Assembly (NCBI RefSeq): GCF_900199455.1
Contig: NZ_FZQR01000005.1
Location: 62,001-126,000 of the forward strand
Source of the DNA: Mesorhizobium carmichaelinearum
GTDB lineage: Bacteria; Pseudomonadota; Alphaproteobacteria; Rhizobiales; Rhizobiaceae
Reading direction: 5' to 3'
Length of the DNA: 64,000 bases
Position numbers and translations under genes: made by a program. Shown here piece by piece: positions 18,204-26,308 of the stretch. Numbering within the stretch: position 1 is the first letter of the stretch; each line of letters begins with the position of its first letter. The notes under the pieces are model-generated. The model ran no database searches. It saw nothing but the letters and a program-made list of their open reading frames with translations, and was not told the origin of the DNA.

Positions 18204-19289
18204 ATGTTCATCGTCGACACCGACGTTCACAATTACTGGTCCAGCGCCGAGGTGCTGCTGCCCTATCTCGAACCCTACTGGCGCGATTTCCTGGTGCGCG
18301 GCGAGAAGCCCGGGCCGAGGGGAAGCTTCCCACACGGCCACCGCCCGTGGCTGCACCCGGAGGGGTTCTCGCGGCACGATATCCGCCCGGAGACCGAGGA
18401 CGACAATTACCTGATCATGAAGGAGAAGCACCTCGATCTCTATGACATCGATGTGGCGATCCTCACCGCCGACGAGCCCTTGGAAGCCTCGACCCTGGCC
18501 AACTATCACTATGCCAACGCACTGGTGAAAGCCTACAATGATTACATGATCGACTGGTGGCTGCCCAAGGACAGCCGCTTCAAGGGATCGATCATCATTT
18601 CGCCGACCGACCCGCATGGCGCCGCGGCCGAGATCCGGCGTCTCGGCGGCCACAAGGACATCGTCCAGGTCCTGGCCAGCCACGGCTCGCAGCGCCCCTA
18701 TGGCGATCCGTTCTACCATCCGATCCACGAAGCCTGCGCCGAGGTCGGGCTGCCCTTCGCCATCCATTTCGGCGGCCAGGGCGGCGTCAACCACAACGCC
18801 ATCGCCAGCGGCCCGACGACCTATTACTGGGAAACGCACGCTTTGCTCGCCCAGCCGGCGATGACCCATGTGGTCAGCATGATCTCCAACGGCGTGTTCG
18901 AGAAATATCCCGACCTCTATTTCGTCGTCATCGAGTGCGGCGTGTCGTGGGTGCCTTCGCTGATGTGGCGGCTCGATGCCAATTTCAAGGCGCTGCGCAA
19001 GGAGACGCCGTGGCTGAAGATGCTGCCGTCGGAATATTGCCGCCGCAACATCCGCTTCAGCACCCAGCCGTTGGAGCAGCCCCAGAACGTCAGGCATCTG
19101 TGGGAGACGCTGGAGCACATGGACGGCCAGAACACGCTGCTGTTCGCCTCCGACTATCCGCACTGGGACTTTGACGCGCCGACCAACCTGCACATCCCAC
19201 CGGCCTGGCGCGACAAGGTGATGGGGCTGAATGCGCTGGAGGTCTACAAGCGCATCGAGGCTCCGGCCGCCGCCGCGAGGGTCGCCTGA
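18204..19289 (+). CDS. Amidohydrolase-family metal-dependent hydrolase (amidohydrolase_2 type)
   Basis: A 361-residue TIM-barrel protein. The N-terminal metal motif is DTDVHNY (DxH form), later histidines include GLPFAIHFGG around residue 193, and the closing acid is in LFASDYPHWDFD around residue 318. These are typical of the ACMSD/amidohydrolase_2 group, whose members do hydrolysis or non-oxidative decarboxylation. It starts an operon with a Rieske protein, overlapping it at ATGA, and an HD-domain protein. The substrate is unknown. Confidence 0.85.
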   Translation: MFIVDTDVHNYWSSAEVLLPYLEPYWRDFLVRGEKPGPRGSFPHGHRPWLHPEGFSRHDIRPETEDDNYLIMKEKHLDLYDIDVAILTADEPLEASTLANYHYANALVKAYNDYMIDWWLPKDSRFKGSIIISPTDPHGAAAEIRRLGGHKDIVQVLASHGSQRPYGDPFYHPIHEACAEVGLPFAIHFGGQGGVNHNAIASGPTTYYWETHALLAQPAMTHVVSMISNGVFEKYPDLYFVVIECGVSWVPSLMWRLDANFKALRKETPWLKMLPSEYCRRNIRFSTQPLEQPQNVRHLWETLEHMDGQNTLLFASDYPHWDFDAPTNLHIPPAWRDKVMGLNALEVYKRIEAPAAAARVA

Positions 19290-19666
19290 TGAGCGCCGCC
19301 GCAACCGCTCCGGCGCTGACCTTTGCCTGCAAGGCGGCCGAGGTCGCTGTCGGCAAGCCCACGATCGTCACCATCGGTCGCATCCGGGTCGGCATATTCC
19401 AGCTCGAGGATGGCTATGCCGCGCTGCTCAACATCTGCCCGCACCGGGCAGGCCAGCTCTGCGAGGGGCCGGTCTCCGGCACCACCAGGCAAACGGACAA
19501 GGCGGAATTCGTCTATGAGCGCGCCGGAGAGCTCATTCGCTGCGCCTGGCACGGATGGGAGTTCGACATCCGCTCCGGCAAATGCCTTGTCGACGAGAAG
19601 CTCAGGGCGCGCACTTTTCCCGTTCATGTCGACGGCGACGACATCTATCTCGAAATGCGCCGCTGA
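19289..19666 (+). CDS. Small Rieske-type [2Fe-2S] protein
   Basis: A 125-residue protein that is essentially one Rieske domain. The ligands are visible as CPHRAGQLC (C-x-H) near residue 50 and CAWHGWEF (C-x-x-H) near residue 86. Stand-alone Rieske proteins of this size normally donate electrons to an oxygenase. The start codon overlaps the amidohydrolase stop. The partner is not a classical Rieske oxygenase, as none is encoded here. The HD-domain protein 33 bases downstream or the flavoprotein at 22002 are the obvious candidates. Confidence 0.88.
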   Translation: MSAAATAPALTFACKAAEVAVGKPTIVTIGRIRVGIFQLEDGYAALLNICPHRAGQLCEGPVSGTTRQTDKAEFVYERAGELIRCAWHGWEFDIRSGKCLVDEKLRARTFPVHVDGDDIYLEMRR

Positions 19667-19699
19667 CCGCCACCTGCCGCAAATTTTGGAGTCCGGACG

Positions 19700-20323
19700 A
19701 TGGAAACCGTGAAGTTCACCCAGATGAAGGATGGCGACCGCGAGGACTATGCCTTCCTGACCGAGCATGAGACCGAATACGCCGCCGGCACGGCCGACCG
19801 GCTGCTGGCGGCCATGGTCGAACTCGACAAATCGGTGTCGGGCTACAAGGTGACGCGGCTCGGCCATTCGTTGCAGGCCGCGACGCGCGCCTGGAATGCC
19901 GGCGCCGATATCGACTGGGTGGTGTCGGCGTTGCTGCATGACATCGGCGACATCTACGCGCCCTACAATCACGACGAATACGCGGCCGCCATCTTGCGTC
20001 CCTTCGTGCGCGAGCAATGCGCCTGGGTGGTGGAAAAGCATGGCGATTTCCAGCTGATCTACTATGGCGAACATGTCGGCGCGAACCCGCACAAGCGGGA
20101 TGCCTTCAGGGACAGCGCCTATTTCGACGACTGCGCCGAATTCTGCGAGAAATGGGACCAGTCGAGCTTCGATCCGGACTATCCGACCAGGCCGCTGACC
20201 TTCTTCGCGCCGCTGGTGCGGGAAGTGTTCGCCCGCAAGAGCTACGATCCCGCCATCGTCAGGCCCGGAATGCGCGTTGCGATGTCGGATGACGCGGCGG
20301 CCGCCGAGCGATCAGGCACATAG
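19700..20323 (+). CDS. HD-domain protein, possible PhnZ/TmpB-like diiron oxygenase
   Basis: A 207-residue HD-fold protein. Likely metal ligands are the His of LGHSLQAATRA, His-Asp in ALLHDIGD, and His in NHDEYAA and VVEKHGDF. The spacing and the VTxLxHxLQ pattern resemble the small HD-domain mixed-valent diiron oxygenases (PhnZ, TmpB) more than nucleotide phosphohydrolases. By eye, PhnZ's Tyr and Glu upstream of the first His are not conserved here (Val and Tyr at those positions), so the substrate would differ. Its operon partners are an amidohydrolase and a Rieske protein. An ordinary phosphohydrolase remains possible. Confidence 0.7.
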   Translation: METVKFTQMKDGDREDYAFLTEHETEYAAGTADRLLAAMVELDKSVSGYKVTRLGHSLQAATRAWNAGADIDWVVSALLHDIGDIYAPYNHDEYAAAILRPFVREQCAWVVEKHGDFQLIYYGEHVGANPHKRDAFRDSAYFDDCAEFCEKWDQSSFDPDYPTRPLTFFAPLVREVFARKSYDPAIVRPGMRVAMSDDAAAAERSGT

Positions 20324-20395
20324 CGCCTGGCGACGAGGCTGCGATATTTCCCAGGGGCCTGTCCTGCCCGGTTACTCCCTCGAAGGGTGCCCCCC

Positions 20396-21934
20396 TCAAT
20401 TCAACGGCGAACCGCCCTCGCGCTTGCGCCGCTCCATATAGTCGCGCAAGGCCTCGTCGATGCCGGGATCGATCGGCGGCTGTTCATATTCGGCGACCAT
20501 GCGCTTCCACACGACATTGGCGCGCTCGCGCGCCGTCACCTGGCCGCGCTCGATCCAGGTGTCGTAATTGTCCCAGTTCGACACCAGCGGCGAATAGAAG
20601 GCGCGCTCGTAGCGCTGCATGGTGTGGGCCGCACCAAAGAAATGCCCGGCCGGTCCGACCTCGCGCACCGCTTCCAATGCCAGCGTGTCGATGTCGACCA
20701 CGGGCGGGTCGAAATAGGCCGACATCATCTGCAGCATCTCGGCGTCGATGACCAGTTTCTCGAATGATGCGGTGAGCCCACCGCCGAGCCAGCCGGCGGC
20801 ATGCAGCACCAGGTTGGCGCCGCCCATCAGACAGCCCCACAGCGACATGGCGCTCTCATAGGCGGCCTGCGCGTCGACCGAATTGGCGGCGGTGACGTTG
20901 CTGGAACGGAACGGCACGCCGATCAGCCGGCAGAGCTGGCCGGTGATCTGCGCGGCCTGCGTGTATTCGGGCGTGCCGAAGGCCGGCGCGCCGGTCTTCA
21001 TGTCGACATTGGAGGTGAAGCCGCCATACATCACCGGCACGCCGGGACGCACGATCTGCGTCAGCACGATGCCGGCCAGCGCCTCGGCGTGCTGCTGCGA
21101 CAGCGCGCCGGCAAGCGTCACCGGGCTCATCGCGCCAGCCAGCGTGAACGGCGTGATGACATTGACCTGGCCATGCTCGGCCAGCGCGATCAGCCCTTCA
21201 GCCATCGGCTCATCGAGCTGCAGCGGCGAATTGGTGTTGATGATGCCGGTGAAGACAGGCATCTCCCGGGCAAGGTTTTCGCGCGTCGTGCCGAGCGAAA
21301 TCGCAACCATCTCCAGCGCGTCGATGGCGCGGCCCTGACCGAGGGTTTGCGGCTGCCAGTTCTTGTCGAGCAAAGTGATCTCGGCATAGTAGAGGTCGAG
21401 ATGGCGGGTGTTCTGGTGCAGGTCGAGCGGCTCGAACGGGCCGCCGCCTTCCTGATGCAGCACGTTGAACGACTGGATGAGTTTCAGATAGTCGCACATC
21501 TCGGCATAGGTGCCGGGACGGCGGCCGCGATCATTGTCCATGACATAGGCCGGCCCACCGACCGATGACAGGATGCAGTGCCGCCCGCCGACCTTGACGT
21601 TCTTGGCCGGGTTGCGGGCGCGCAGCTCGAAGGATGATGGCGCCATGGCGACGCGCTCCATGACCATGGCGCGGTCGAAGCGCACGCGCATCTCGCCTTC
21701 GTCGACATCGCAGCCGGCGGCGCGATAGAGCTGGCGCGCCCGCGGCTGCAGCACGCGCATGCCGATTTCCTCGAGGATGGTCAGGCCCATTTCGTGGATC
21801 GTCTGGACCTGGTCGGCCGACAGGATCTCGATCGGCTGATAGGGCCGCGTCAGCTGCTTCCATGGCCGCTGCTCGATGCCGCCGATCTCGCGCTGCGGGC
21901 GGCCGGGTCTGCGACGTGCGGCAGTGCGTTCCAT
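20396..21934 (-). CDS. MttB-family (trimethylamine methyltransferase-like) protein, non-pyrrolysine
   Basis: From the ATG at 21934, preceded by AAGGAG, the protein is 512 residues and covers the MttB superfamily TIM barrel (LTILEEIGMRV near residue 48, GGFTSNVDMKTGAPAFGTPEYTQ around 335). There is no in-frame amber codon, so it belongs to the non-pyrrolysine branch, where the best known members demethylate glycine betaine and similar quaternary amines to a corrinoid protein. No corrinoid protein or methylcobalamin:folate transferase is encoded nearby. It runs with the flavoprotein gene at 22002-24104, separated by a repeat. The codons upstream of 21934 are not family-like. Confidence 0.88.
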   Translation of the reverse strand: MERTAARRRPGRPQREIGGIEQRPWKQLTRPYQPIEILSADQVQTIHEMGLTILEEIGMRVLQPRARQLYRAAGCDVDEGEMRVRFDRAMVMERVAMAPSSFELRARNPAKNVKVGGRHCILSSVGGPAYVMDNDRGRRPGTYAEMCDYLKLIQSFNVLHQEGGGPFEPLDLHQNTRHLDLYYAEITLLDKNWQPQTLGQGRAIDALEMVAISLGTTRENLAREMPVFTGIINTNSPLQLDEPMAEGLIALAEHGQVNVITPFTLAGAMSPVTLAGALSQQHAEALAGIVLTQIVRPGVPVMYGGFTSNVDMKTGAPAFGTPEYTQAAQITGQLCRLIGVPFRSSNVTAANSVDAQAAYESAMSLWGCLMGGANLVLHAAGWLGGGLTASFEKLVIDAEMLQMMSAYFDPPVVDIDTLALEAVREVGPAGHFFGAAHTMQRYERAFYSPLVSNWDNYDTWIERGQVTARERANVVWKRMVAEYEQPPIDPGIDEALRDYMERRKREGGSPLN

Positions 21935-21953
21935 GGCTTCCACTCCTTGTTTG

Positions 21954-22000
21954 ACGCAATTCCGAACGGAAAACCGCTTCACACTTTTCCTGGAATTGCT
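21954..22000. repeat. Single RIME-like palindrome between two minus-strand genes
   Basis: The arms GCAATTCC (21956-21963) and GGAATTGC (21992-21999) flank a GGAAAAccgcttcacactTTTCC core. The same core occurs at 10958-10983 and 32537-32559. It sits between the flavoprotein stop and the MttB start and could form a strong hairpin in the shared transcript. Confidence 0.65.
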
Positions 22001-22001
22001 C

Positions 22002-24104
22002 CTATTCAGCAGCCGTTTGCATGTCGAAATCCACCACCGCGTCGACGATCGGCGTGTCGCGGCGGAAGGGCTGCCAGCGAACTTTCGTGCCGATTTCGCG
22101 CGCGAGCTTGTGGCCGCTGTGCACGGCATGGGCGATGGCGCCTGGGGCCAGCGTGTCGCCGATGCGATCGACGCTGCGAATACCGGCGGCGGCAAGATCG
22201 CTGGCGCGTTCCGTCAGCGCCTCGAACAGCTCGTTGCGTGGCAAGCGCAGCCCGACGATCAGCACCGAGCGGCAAGCGGTGCGGGTCTCCTCGCCGGTGA
22301 ACAGATGCGCCAGCGTCGCCGTTTCTCCATTGAAGGATTTCAAGAGATGCAGCGTGGTCACCGGCACCTTGCGCCGTGCCAGCGCGCGATGCACCAGCGG
22401 CAGCTCGTTGGTCATGATCGTCCATGCCGACGCCTGGCCGGCGGGGGTGACATAGCTGACCGGAATGCCCTGTGCGGCGAGATGTTCGGTGAGGACGCCG
22501 CCCATGTAATAATTGTCGAAATCGAAGACCAAGGTTGGCCCTTGCGGGACCCGGCCGGCGGCAATGTCGTCGGGGGTGAACACGCCGGGATGGTCGAGCC
22601 GGCCGACCGGAATCTCGAGCGAGGAATAGAGCATGTTGGTCCAGCGCGCGCCGGTCGCCAGCACCACGCGCTCCGGTGCCAGATCGATGATCTCGTCCAC
22701 GCCCAAAACACTCTTGGGATAGAGCGAGACATTGCTCATCTCGCCGAGGCGGCCGAGCCGATAGTCGACGACACGATTCCAGGCCGACAGGCCGGGCAGC
22801 GTCTTCTCGAAGGTCAGCCGCCCGCCGAAGCTGCGGCTCGCGTCGGCAAGGGTCACCTCATGGCCGCGACGGCCAAGCGTCAGCGCGCATTCGAGCCCGG
22901 CGGGTCCGCCGCCGACAATCAGGATGCGCTCCGGTCTGTCGGCACGCTCGACGCGCTCGGGATGCCAGCCGCGCCGCCATTCCTCGCCGGCGGTCGGGTT
23001 CTGGGTACAACGCACCGGCACGCCGTCATGCCAGCTGGAAATGCAGATGTTGCAGCCGATGCATTCGCGGATCTCGGCCTCGCGGCCCTCGCGGATCTTG
23101 GCCGGCAGGAAGGGATCGGCGATCGACGGCCGCGCGCCGCCGATGAAGTCGAGCACGCCGCGCTTGATCTGCGACACCATCGTGTCGGGCGAGGTGAAGC
23201 GGCCGACGCCGACCACCGGCTTCTTGGTCAGCGATTTGACGAAATCGATCACCGGCTCGTGGCTGCCTTCGCCGATGAAGCGCGATGCCGAACAGTCGGT
23301 CGGGCTGGAATCCATCTTGACGTCGAACAGGTCGGGCAGGTCGGCCAAGAGTTCGATCAGCTCGTGCGCTTCGGAAGGCTGGTTGCGGCCGGGCCGGCCA
23401 CGCAGTTCCTCGAGGCTGACGCGCAGCGCGACGCCGCAATCCTTGCCGACGGCCTCCTTGGTGACCTCGATCATCTCGCGCACGAAGCGCACGCGGTTTT
23501 CGAGCGACCCGCCATATTCATCGCTGCGGTGATTGTATTCCGGCAACAGGAACTCGTAGCCGAGATAGCCCATGCCGGCATAGACATAGACAACGTCGAA
23601 GCCGGCCGTGCGCGCCTTGCGCGCCGCCTCGGCCTGGCAGCGCAGCACCTCGCGTATGTCGGCCTTGTCCATCGTCTTCGGCCGCATATTGCCCATGAAG
23701 CCGACATGCGTGGCCATCCAGGGAATTCCCGAGGGCGACAGCGGCGGCAAGCGGCTTGTCCGATTCATCACGGAAGCGCCGCCATGCCACAGTTCCACGC
23801 CGGCAAGCGAGCCATGGCGATGCACGGCCTCCGTCATCAACGCATGGGCGCGGATATCGTTGTCGTCCCACAGGGTGGCGAAAGGCAGCGGTGAGTCGTC
23901 GGAACTCGGGTCGATCGAACAGGCGCCGGTGCAGATCACCCCCCAGCCGCCCTCGGCCTTGGCTTCGCGAAAGGCCGCACGCACCCTTGGAAGTGCGTTG
24001 GTCATGCCGCTGGCGTGCGGCACCTGATAGAAGCGGTTCGGCGCGGTGACCGGCCCGATGCGCATCGGCTCGAACAGGATTTCGTAACGGGGATTGCAGG
24101 TCAT
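22002..24104 (-). CDS. FMN/[4Fe-4S]/FAD oxidoreductase of the trimethylamine dehydrogenase and dienoyl-CoA reductase family
   Basis: A 700-residue protein from the ATG at 24104. It has an N-terminal old-yellow-enzyme barrel (RIGPVTAPNRFYQVPHASGM), an iron-sulfur motif CIGCNIC followed by a fourth Cys in RCTQNPTAGEE, and a C-terminal nucleotide-binding region (ILIVGGGPAGLECALTLG). The RCTQNPTAGEE segment is typical of trimethylamine and dimethylamine dehydrogenases, and TMADH is about 730 residues. The product could be an N-demethylase making an aldehyde, which would suit the divergent aldehyde dehydrogenase. The operator at 24124-24145 is 20 bases upstream of its start. Confidence 0.88.
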   Translation of the reverse strand: MTCNPRYEILFEPMRIGPVTAPNRFYQVPHASGMTNALPRVRAAFREAKAEGGWGVICTGACSIDPSSDDSPLPFATLWDDNDIRAHALMTEAVHRHGSLAGVELWHGGASVMNRTSRLPPLSPSGIPWMATHVGFMGNMRPKTMDKADIREVLRCQAEAARKARTAGFDVVYVYAGMGYLGYEFLLPEYNHRSDEYGGSLENRVRFVREMIEVTKEAVGKDCGVALRVSLEELRGRPGRNQPSEAHELIELLADLPDLFDVKMDSSPTDCSASRFIGEGSHEPVIDFVKSLTKKPVVGVGRFTSPDTMVSQIKRGVLDFIGGARPSIADPFLPAKIREGREAEIRECIGCNICISSWHDGVPVRCTQNPTAGEEWRRGWHPERVERADRPERILIVGGGPAGLECALTLGRRGHEVTLADASRSFGGRLTFEKTLPGLSAWNRVVDYRLGRLGEMSNVSLYPKSVLGVDEIIDLAPERVVLATGARWTNMLYSSLEIPVGRLDHPGVFTPDDIAAGRVPQGPTLVFDFDNYYMGGVLTEHLAAQGIPVSYVTPAGQASAWTIMTNELPLVHRALARRKVPVTTLHLLKSFNGETATLAHLFTGEETRTACRSVLIVGLRLPRNELFEALTERASDLAAAGIRSVDRIGDTLAPGAIAHAVHSGHKLAREIGTKVRWQPFRRDTPIVDAVVDFDMQTAAE

Positions 24105-24123
24105 CGGGGCTTCGCAAACACGC

Positions 24124-24145
24124 TTGTTGAACGATCGTACAACAA
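24124..24145. promoter_or_regulatory. 22-bp TetR-type operator in the divergent flavoprotein/aldehyde dehydrogenase promoter
   Basis: Half-sites TTGTTGAACG and CGTACAACAA flank AT, and the site is a palindrome except for one pair. The reverse complement of the core at 8829-8850 has identical half-sites with TT in the middle. It lies between two divergent genes, placed to control both. The flanking arms (24114-24123 and 24146-24155) pair less well than those at the other site. Confidence 0.75.
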
Positions 24146-24294
24146 GCATATTCGCAGACATTGCAGAACGCAATGGCCCAAAGCGTTGGCGTGGTTCAGG
24201 CGGCGCGCGCAGTGCACAGTCCGATTATCTTTCCTTGTTTGAGGTCGTCGCTAGCGGGAGTAATAGTCGCCACGGAATTCGTGAGGAGGACGCG

Positions 24295-25791
24295 ATGACG
24301 CTGAATTTCGACCCGAGGGCGAAGGCCACGACGCTCTACCACGGCGAATTCCGGCCGATGTTCATCGGCGGCAAATGGGTTCCGGCCCAGTCCGGTGAGG
24401 TGATGCAAGCGCTCAACCCGGCAACGGGCGAGGTGCTGGCCACGGTGCCACGTGGCGGGGCGGCCGATGTCGATGTGGCGGTAGCGGCCGCACGCGCGGC
24501 CTTCGAAGGGCCGTGGTCGAAATTCTCGCCCTATGAGCGGCAATGCGTGCTGTTGCGCATCGCCGATCTGTTCGAGACGCATTGGGAAGAGCTCAGCGTT
24601 TCCGACACGCTCGACATGGGCCTGCCGATCACCCGCACGCTGGCCAATCGGCGCCGCGTCATCGGCATGCTGCGCTTCTACGCCGGCATGGCGACGGCGC
24701 TGCATGGCGAGGCGATCGACAATTCGATTCCCGGCGAGATCGTCTCCTTCACAAGGCGCGAGCCGGTCGGTGTCGTCGGCGCGATCATTCCCTGGAATGC
24801 GCCGACCGCCGCCTCGATCTGGAAGATCGCGCCGGCACTCGCCACCGGCTGTACCGTCGTGCTGAAGCCCTCCGAGGATGCGTCGCTGACGCCGCTTTTG
24901 ATCGCGCGGCTGATGCAGGAAGCCGGCGTGCCGGACGGCGTCGTCAACATCGTCACCGGCACGGGAGCCGAGGCCGGCGCGCGGCTTGCCGAACACCCCG
25001 ACGTCAACAAGATCGTCTTCACCGGTTCGACGCTGACTGGACAAGCGATCGCGCGGGCGGGGGTGACCAACCTCAAGCGCGTTTCGCTGGAGCTCGGCGG
25101 CAAGTCGCCGATCATCGTCTGCCGCGATGCCGACATCGACAAGGCGGTGCCGGTCGCGGCGATGGCGGTGTTCGTGCATTCGGGCCAGATCTGCATTGCC
25201 GGTTCGCGGCTGTTCGTGGCGCGCGAAATCCATGACGAGTTCGTGCGCCGCGTCGCCGAGTTCGCCGGCAGGCTGCGCATCGGCCACGGCATCGAGGCGG
25301 AGACGGAAATCGGGCCGCTGATCAATGCCAGGCAGGCCGGCAAGGTGGAGGGTTACATCAAGGCCGGCAGCGAGGAGGGCGCGAAACTGGTCGCCGGCGG
25401 CTCGCGGCTGACGGGCGCGCTCTATGATGGCGGCAACTTTATCGCGCCGACCGTTTTCGGTGCCGTGTCGGACAAGATGACGATCGCGCGCGAGGAGATT
25501 TTCGGGCCGGTCATTTCCGCCATGCCTTTCGACACGCTAGATGAAGCGGTGGCGCGCGCCAATGCGACGCCCTATGGCCTGGCCGCCGGCATCTTCACCA
25601 CCCATCTCGGCACCGCGCACAAGCTCGCGCGCCGCATCAAGGCCGGCTCGGTCTGGGTCAACATGTACCATGCCATCGACCCCGCCGTGCCGTTCGGCGG
25701 CATGAAGATGTCCGGCTATGGCCGCGAGGGCGGCATCGAGCATCTGCACGAGTATCTCGAGACCAAGTCGGTCTGGATCCAGACCGACTGA
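24295..25791 (+). CDS. NAD(P)-dependent aldehyde dehydrogenase
   Basis: A 498-residue aldehyde dehydrogenase beginning at ATG 24295 after a strong AGGAGG site; the frame upstream to 24094 crosses the operator and is not part of the protein. The catalytic Glu is in SLELGGKSP and the Cys in VHSGQICIAGSR. It resembles the betaine-aldehyde and phenylacetaldehyde dehydrogenase groups but the substrate cannot be told. Sharing a divergent operator with the TMADH-like gene suggests it oxidises the aldehyde that the flavoprotein releases. Confidence 0.93.
   Translation: MTLNFDPRAKATTLYHGEFRPMFIGGKWVPAQSGEVMQALNPATGEVLATVPRGGAADVDVAVAAARAAFEGPWSKFSPYERQCVLLRIADLFETHWEELSVSDTLDMGLPITRTLANRRRVIGMLRFYAGMATALHGEAIDNSIPGEIVSFTRREPVGVVGAIIPWNAPTAASIWKIAPALATGCTVVLKPSEDASLTPLLIARLMQEAGVPDGVVNIVTGTGAEAGARLAEHPDVNKIVFTGSTLTGQAIARAGVTNLKRVSLELGGKSPIIVCRDADIDKAVPVAAMAVFVHSGQICIAGSRLFVAREIHDEFVRRVAEFAGRLRIGHGIEAETEIGPLINARQAGKVEGYIKAGSEEGAKLVAGGSRLTGALYDGGNFIAPTVFGAVSDKMTIAREEIFGPVISAMPFDTLDEAVARANATPYGLAAGIFTTHLGTAHKLARRIKAGSVWVNMYHAIDPAVPFGGMKMSGYGREGGIEHLHEYLETKSVWIQTD
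25766..25789. repeat. Perfect 24-bp palindrome over the end of the aldehyde dehydrogenase gene
   Basis: Arms AGTCGGTCTGGA and TCCAGACCGACT meet without a loop, across the last coding codons and the first two bases of the stop codon. It may act as a weak transcription pause or protein-binding site. There is no T-run after it. Confidence 0.5.
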
Positions 25792-25793
25792 GG

Positions 25794-25817
25794 GGTATGC
25801 CGATATTCAGGTGAGGC
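25794..25817. repeat. Solo end of the foldback repeat found complete at 63385-63587
   Basis: This 24-bp segment contains GATATTCAGGTGAGGC and matches the reverse complement of the right end at 63564-63587 at 21 of 24 positions. No opposite end is present nearby, so this looks like a decayed or partial copy. Confidence 0.45.
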
Positions 25818-25916
25818 ATGCAAATCGCGGGGCAGGCGAACCCTTGCCAGGGAACCTTTGTTCGGCTGGTGATTTTGCCTATATAGGAAGTGTGAACGGC
25901 CAGGAGGGTGTTGCCG

Positions 25917-26219
25917 ATGACGACGAAACGCTTTGCGATCTGCGCTCTTGCCCTGGCGACGGCCTGCGGCATGACCGCGCCGGCATCCGCCGGGGCCAAG
26001 CACCGCCACCATCACCACACTCAGAACCACTACTACAATCAGGCCGAGCCGGAACGCTATGTTCCCGCCGATGACGATCTCATCGGCTTCCTGTTCGGCG
26101 GCCCGCGCTATTATGACCAGCAGCTGTTCACCACCTCCGCCGGCGCCTGCTCCTACAATCGGGTGGGGCCGGACGCGAATGCGATAAACAAGATCAACGA
26201 CCACCATTGCGGGAAATAG
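25917..26219 (+). CDS. Small exported histidine-rich protein of unknown function
   Basis: A 100-residue protein from the ATG at 25917, 8 bases after AGGAGGG. Residues 1-25 (TTKRFAICALALATACGMTAPASA) form a signal peptide. The mature start is basic and histidine-rich (KHRHHHHTQNHYYNQ), and the C-terminal part has two cysteines (GACSYNR and HHCGK). This suggests a periplasmic or secreted protein that could bind metal, with one disulfide. I do not recognise the family. The preceding transcription unit is the aldehyde dehydrogenase, 125 bases away. Confidence 0.7.
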   Translation: MTTKRFAICALALATACGMTAPASAGAKHRHHHHTQNHYYNQAEPERYVPADDDLIGFLFGGPRYYDQQLFTTSAGACSYNRVGPDANAINKINDHHCGK

Positions 26220-26308
26220 GAAGCGGGCCGCTCGAGGGCAGGGTCCGGCGTGGGCAATTGTCCATGAGGCCAGCGAATCATGGAAAGGCTGGAACCGACA
26301 GAGCGGCC

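Noticed and set aside
20396..21934. Pyrrolysine-containing trimethylamine methyltransferase
   Set aside because: No in-frame amber codon and no pyl genes are seen, so this is the non-pyrrolysine branch.
21876..23894. Plus-strand open frame of 672 codons
   Set aside because: Antisense to the TMADH-like flavoprotein, whose iron-sulfur and FAD motifs are on the minus strand.
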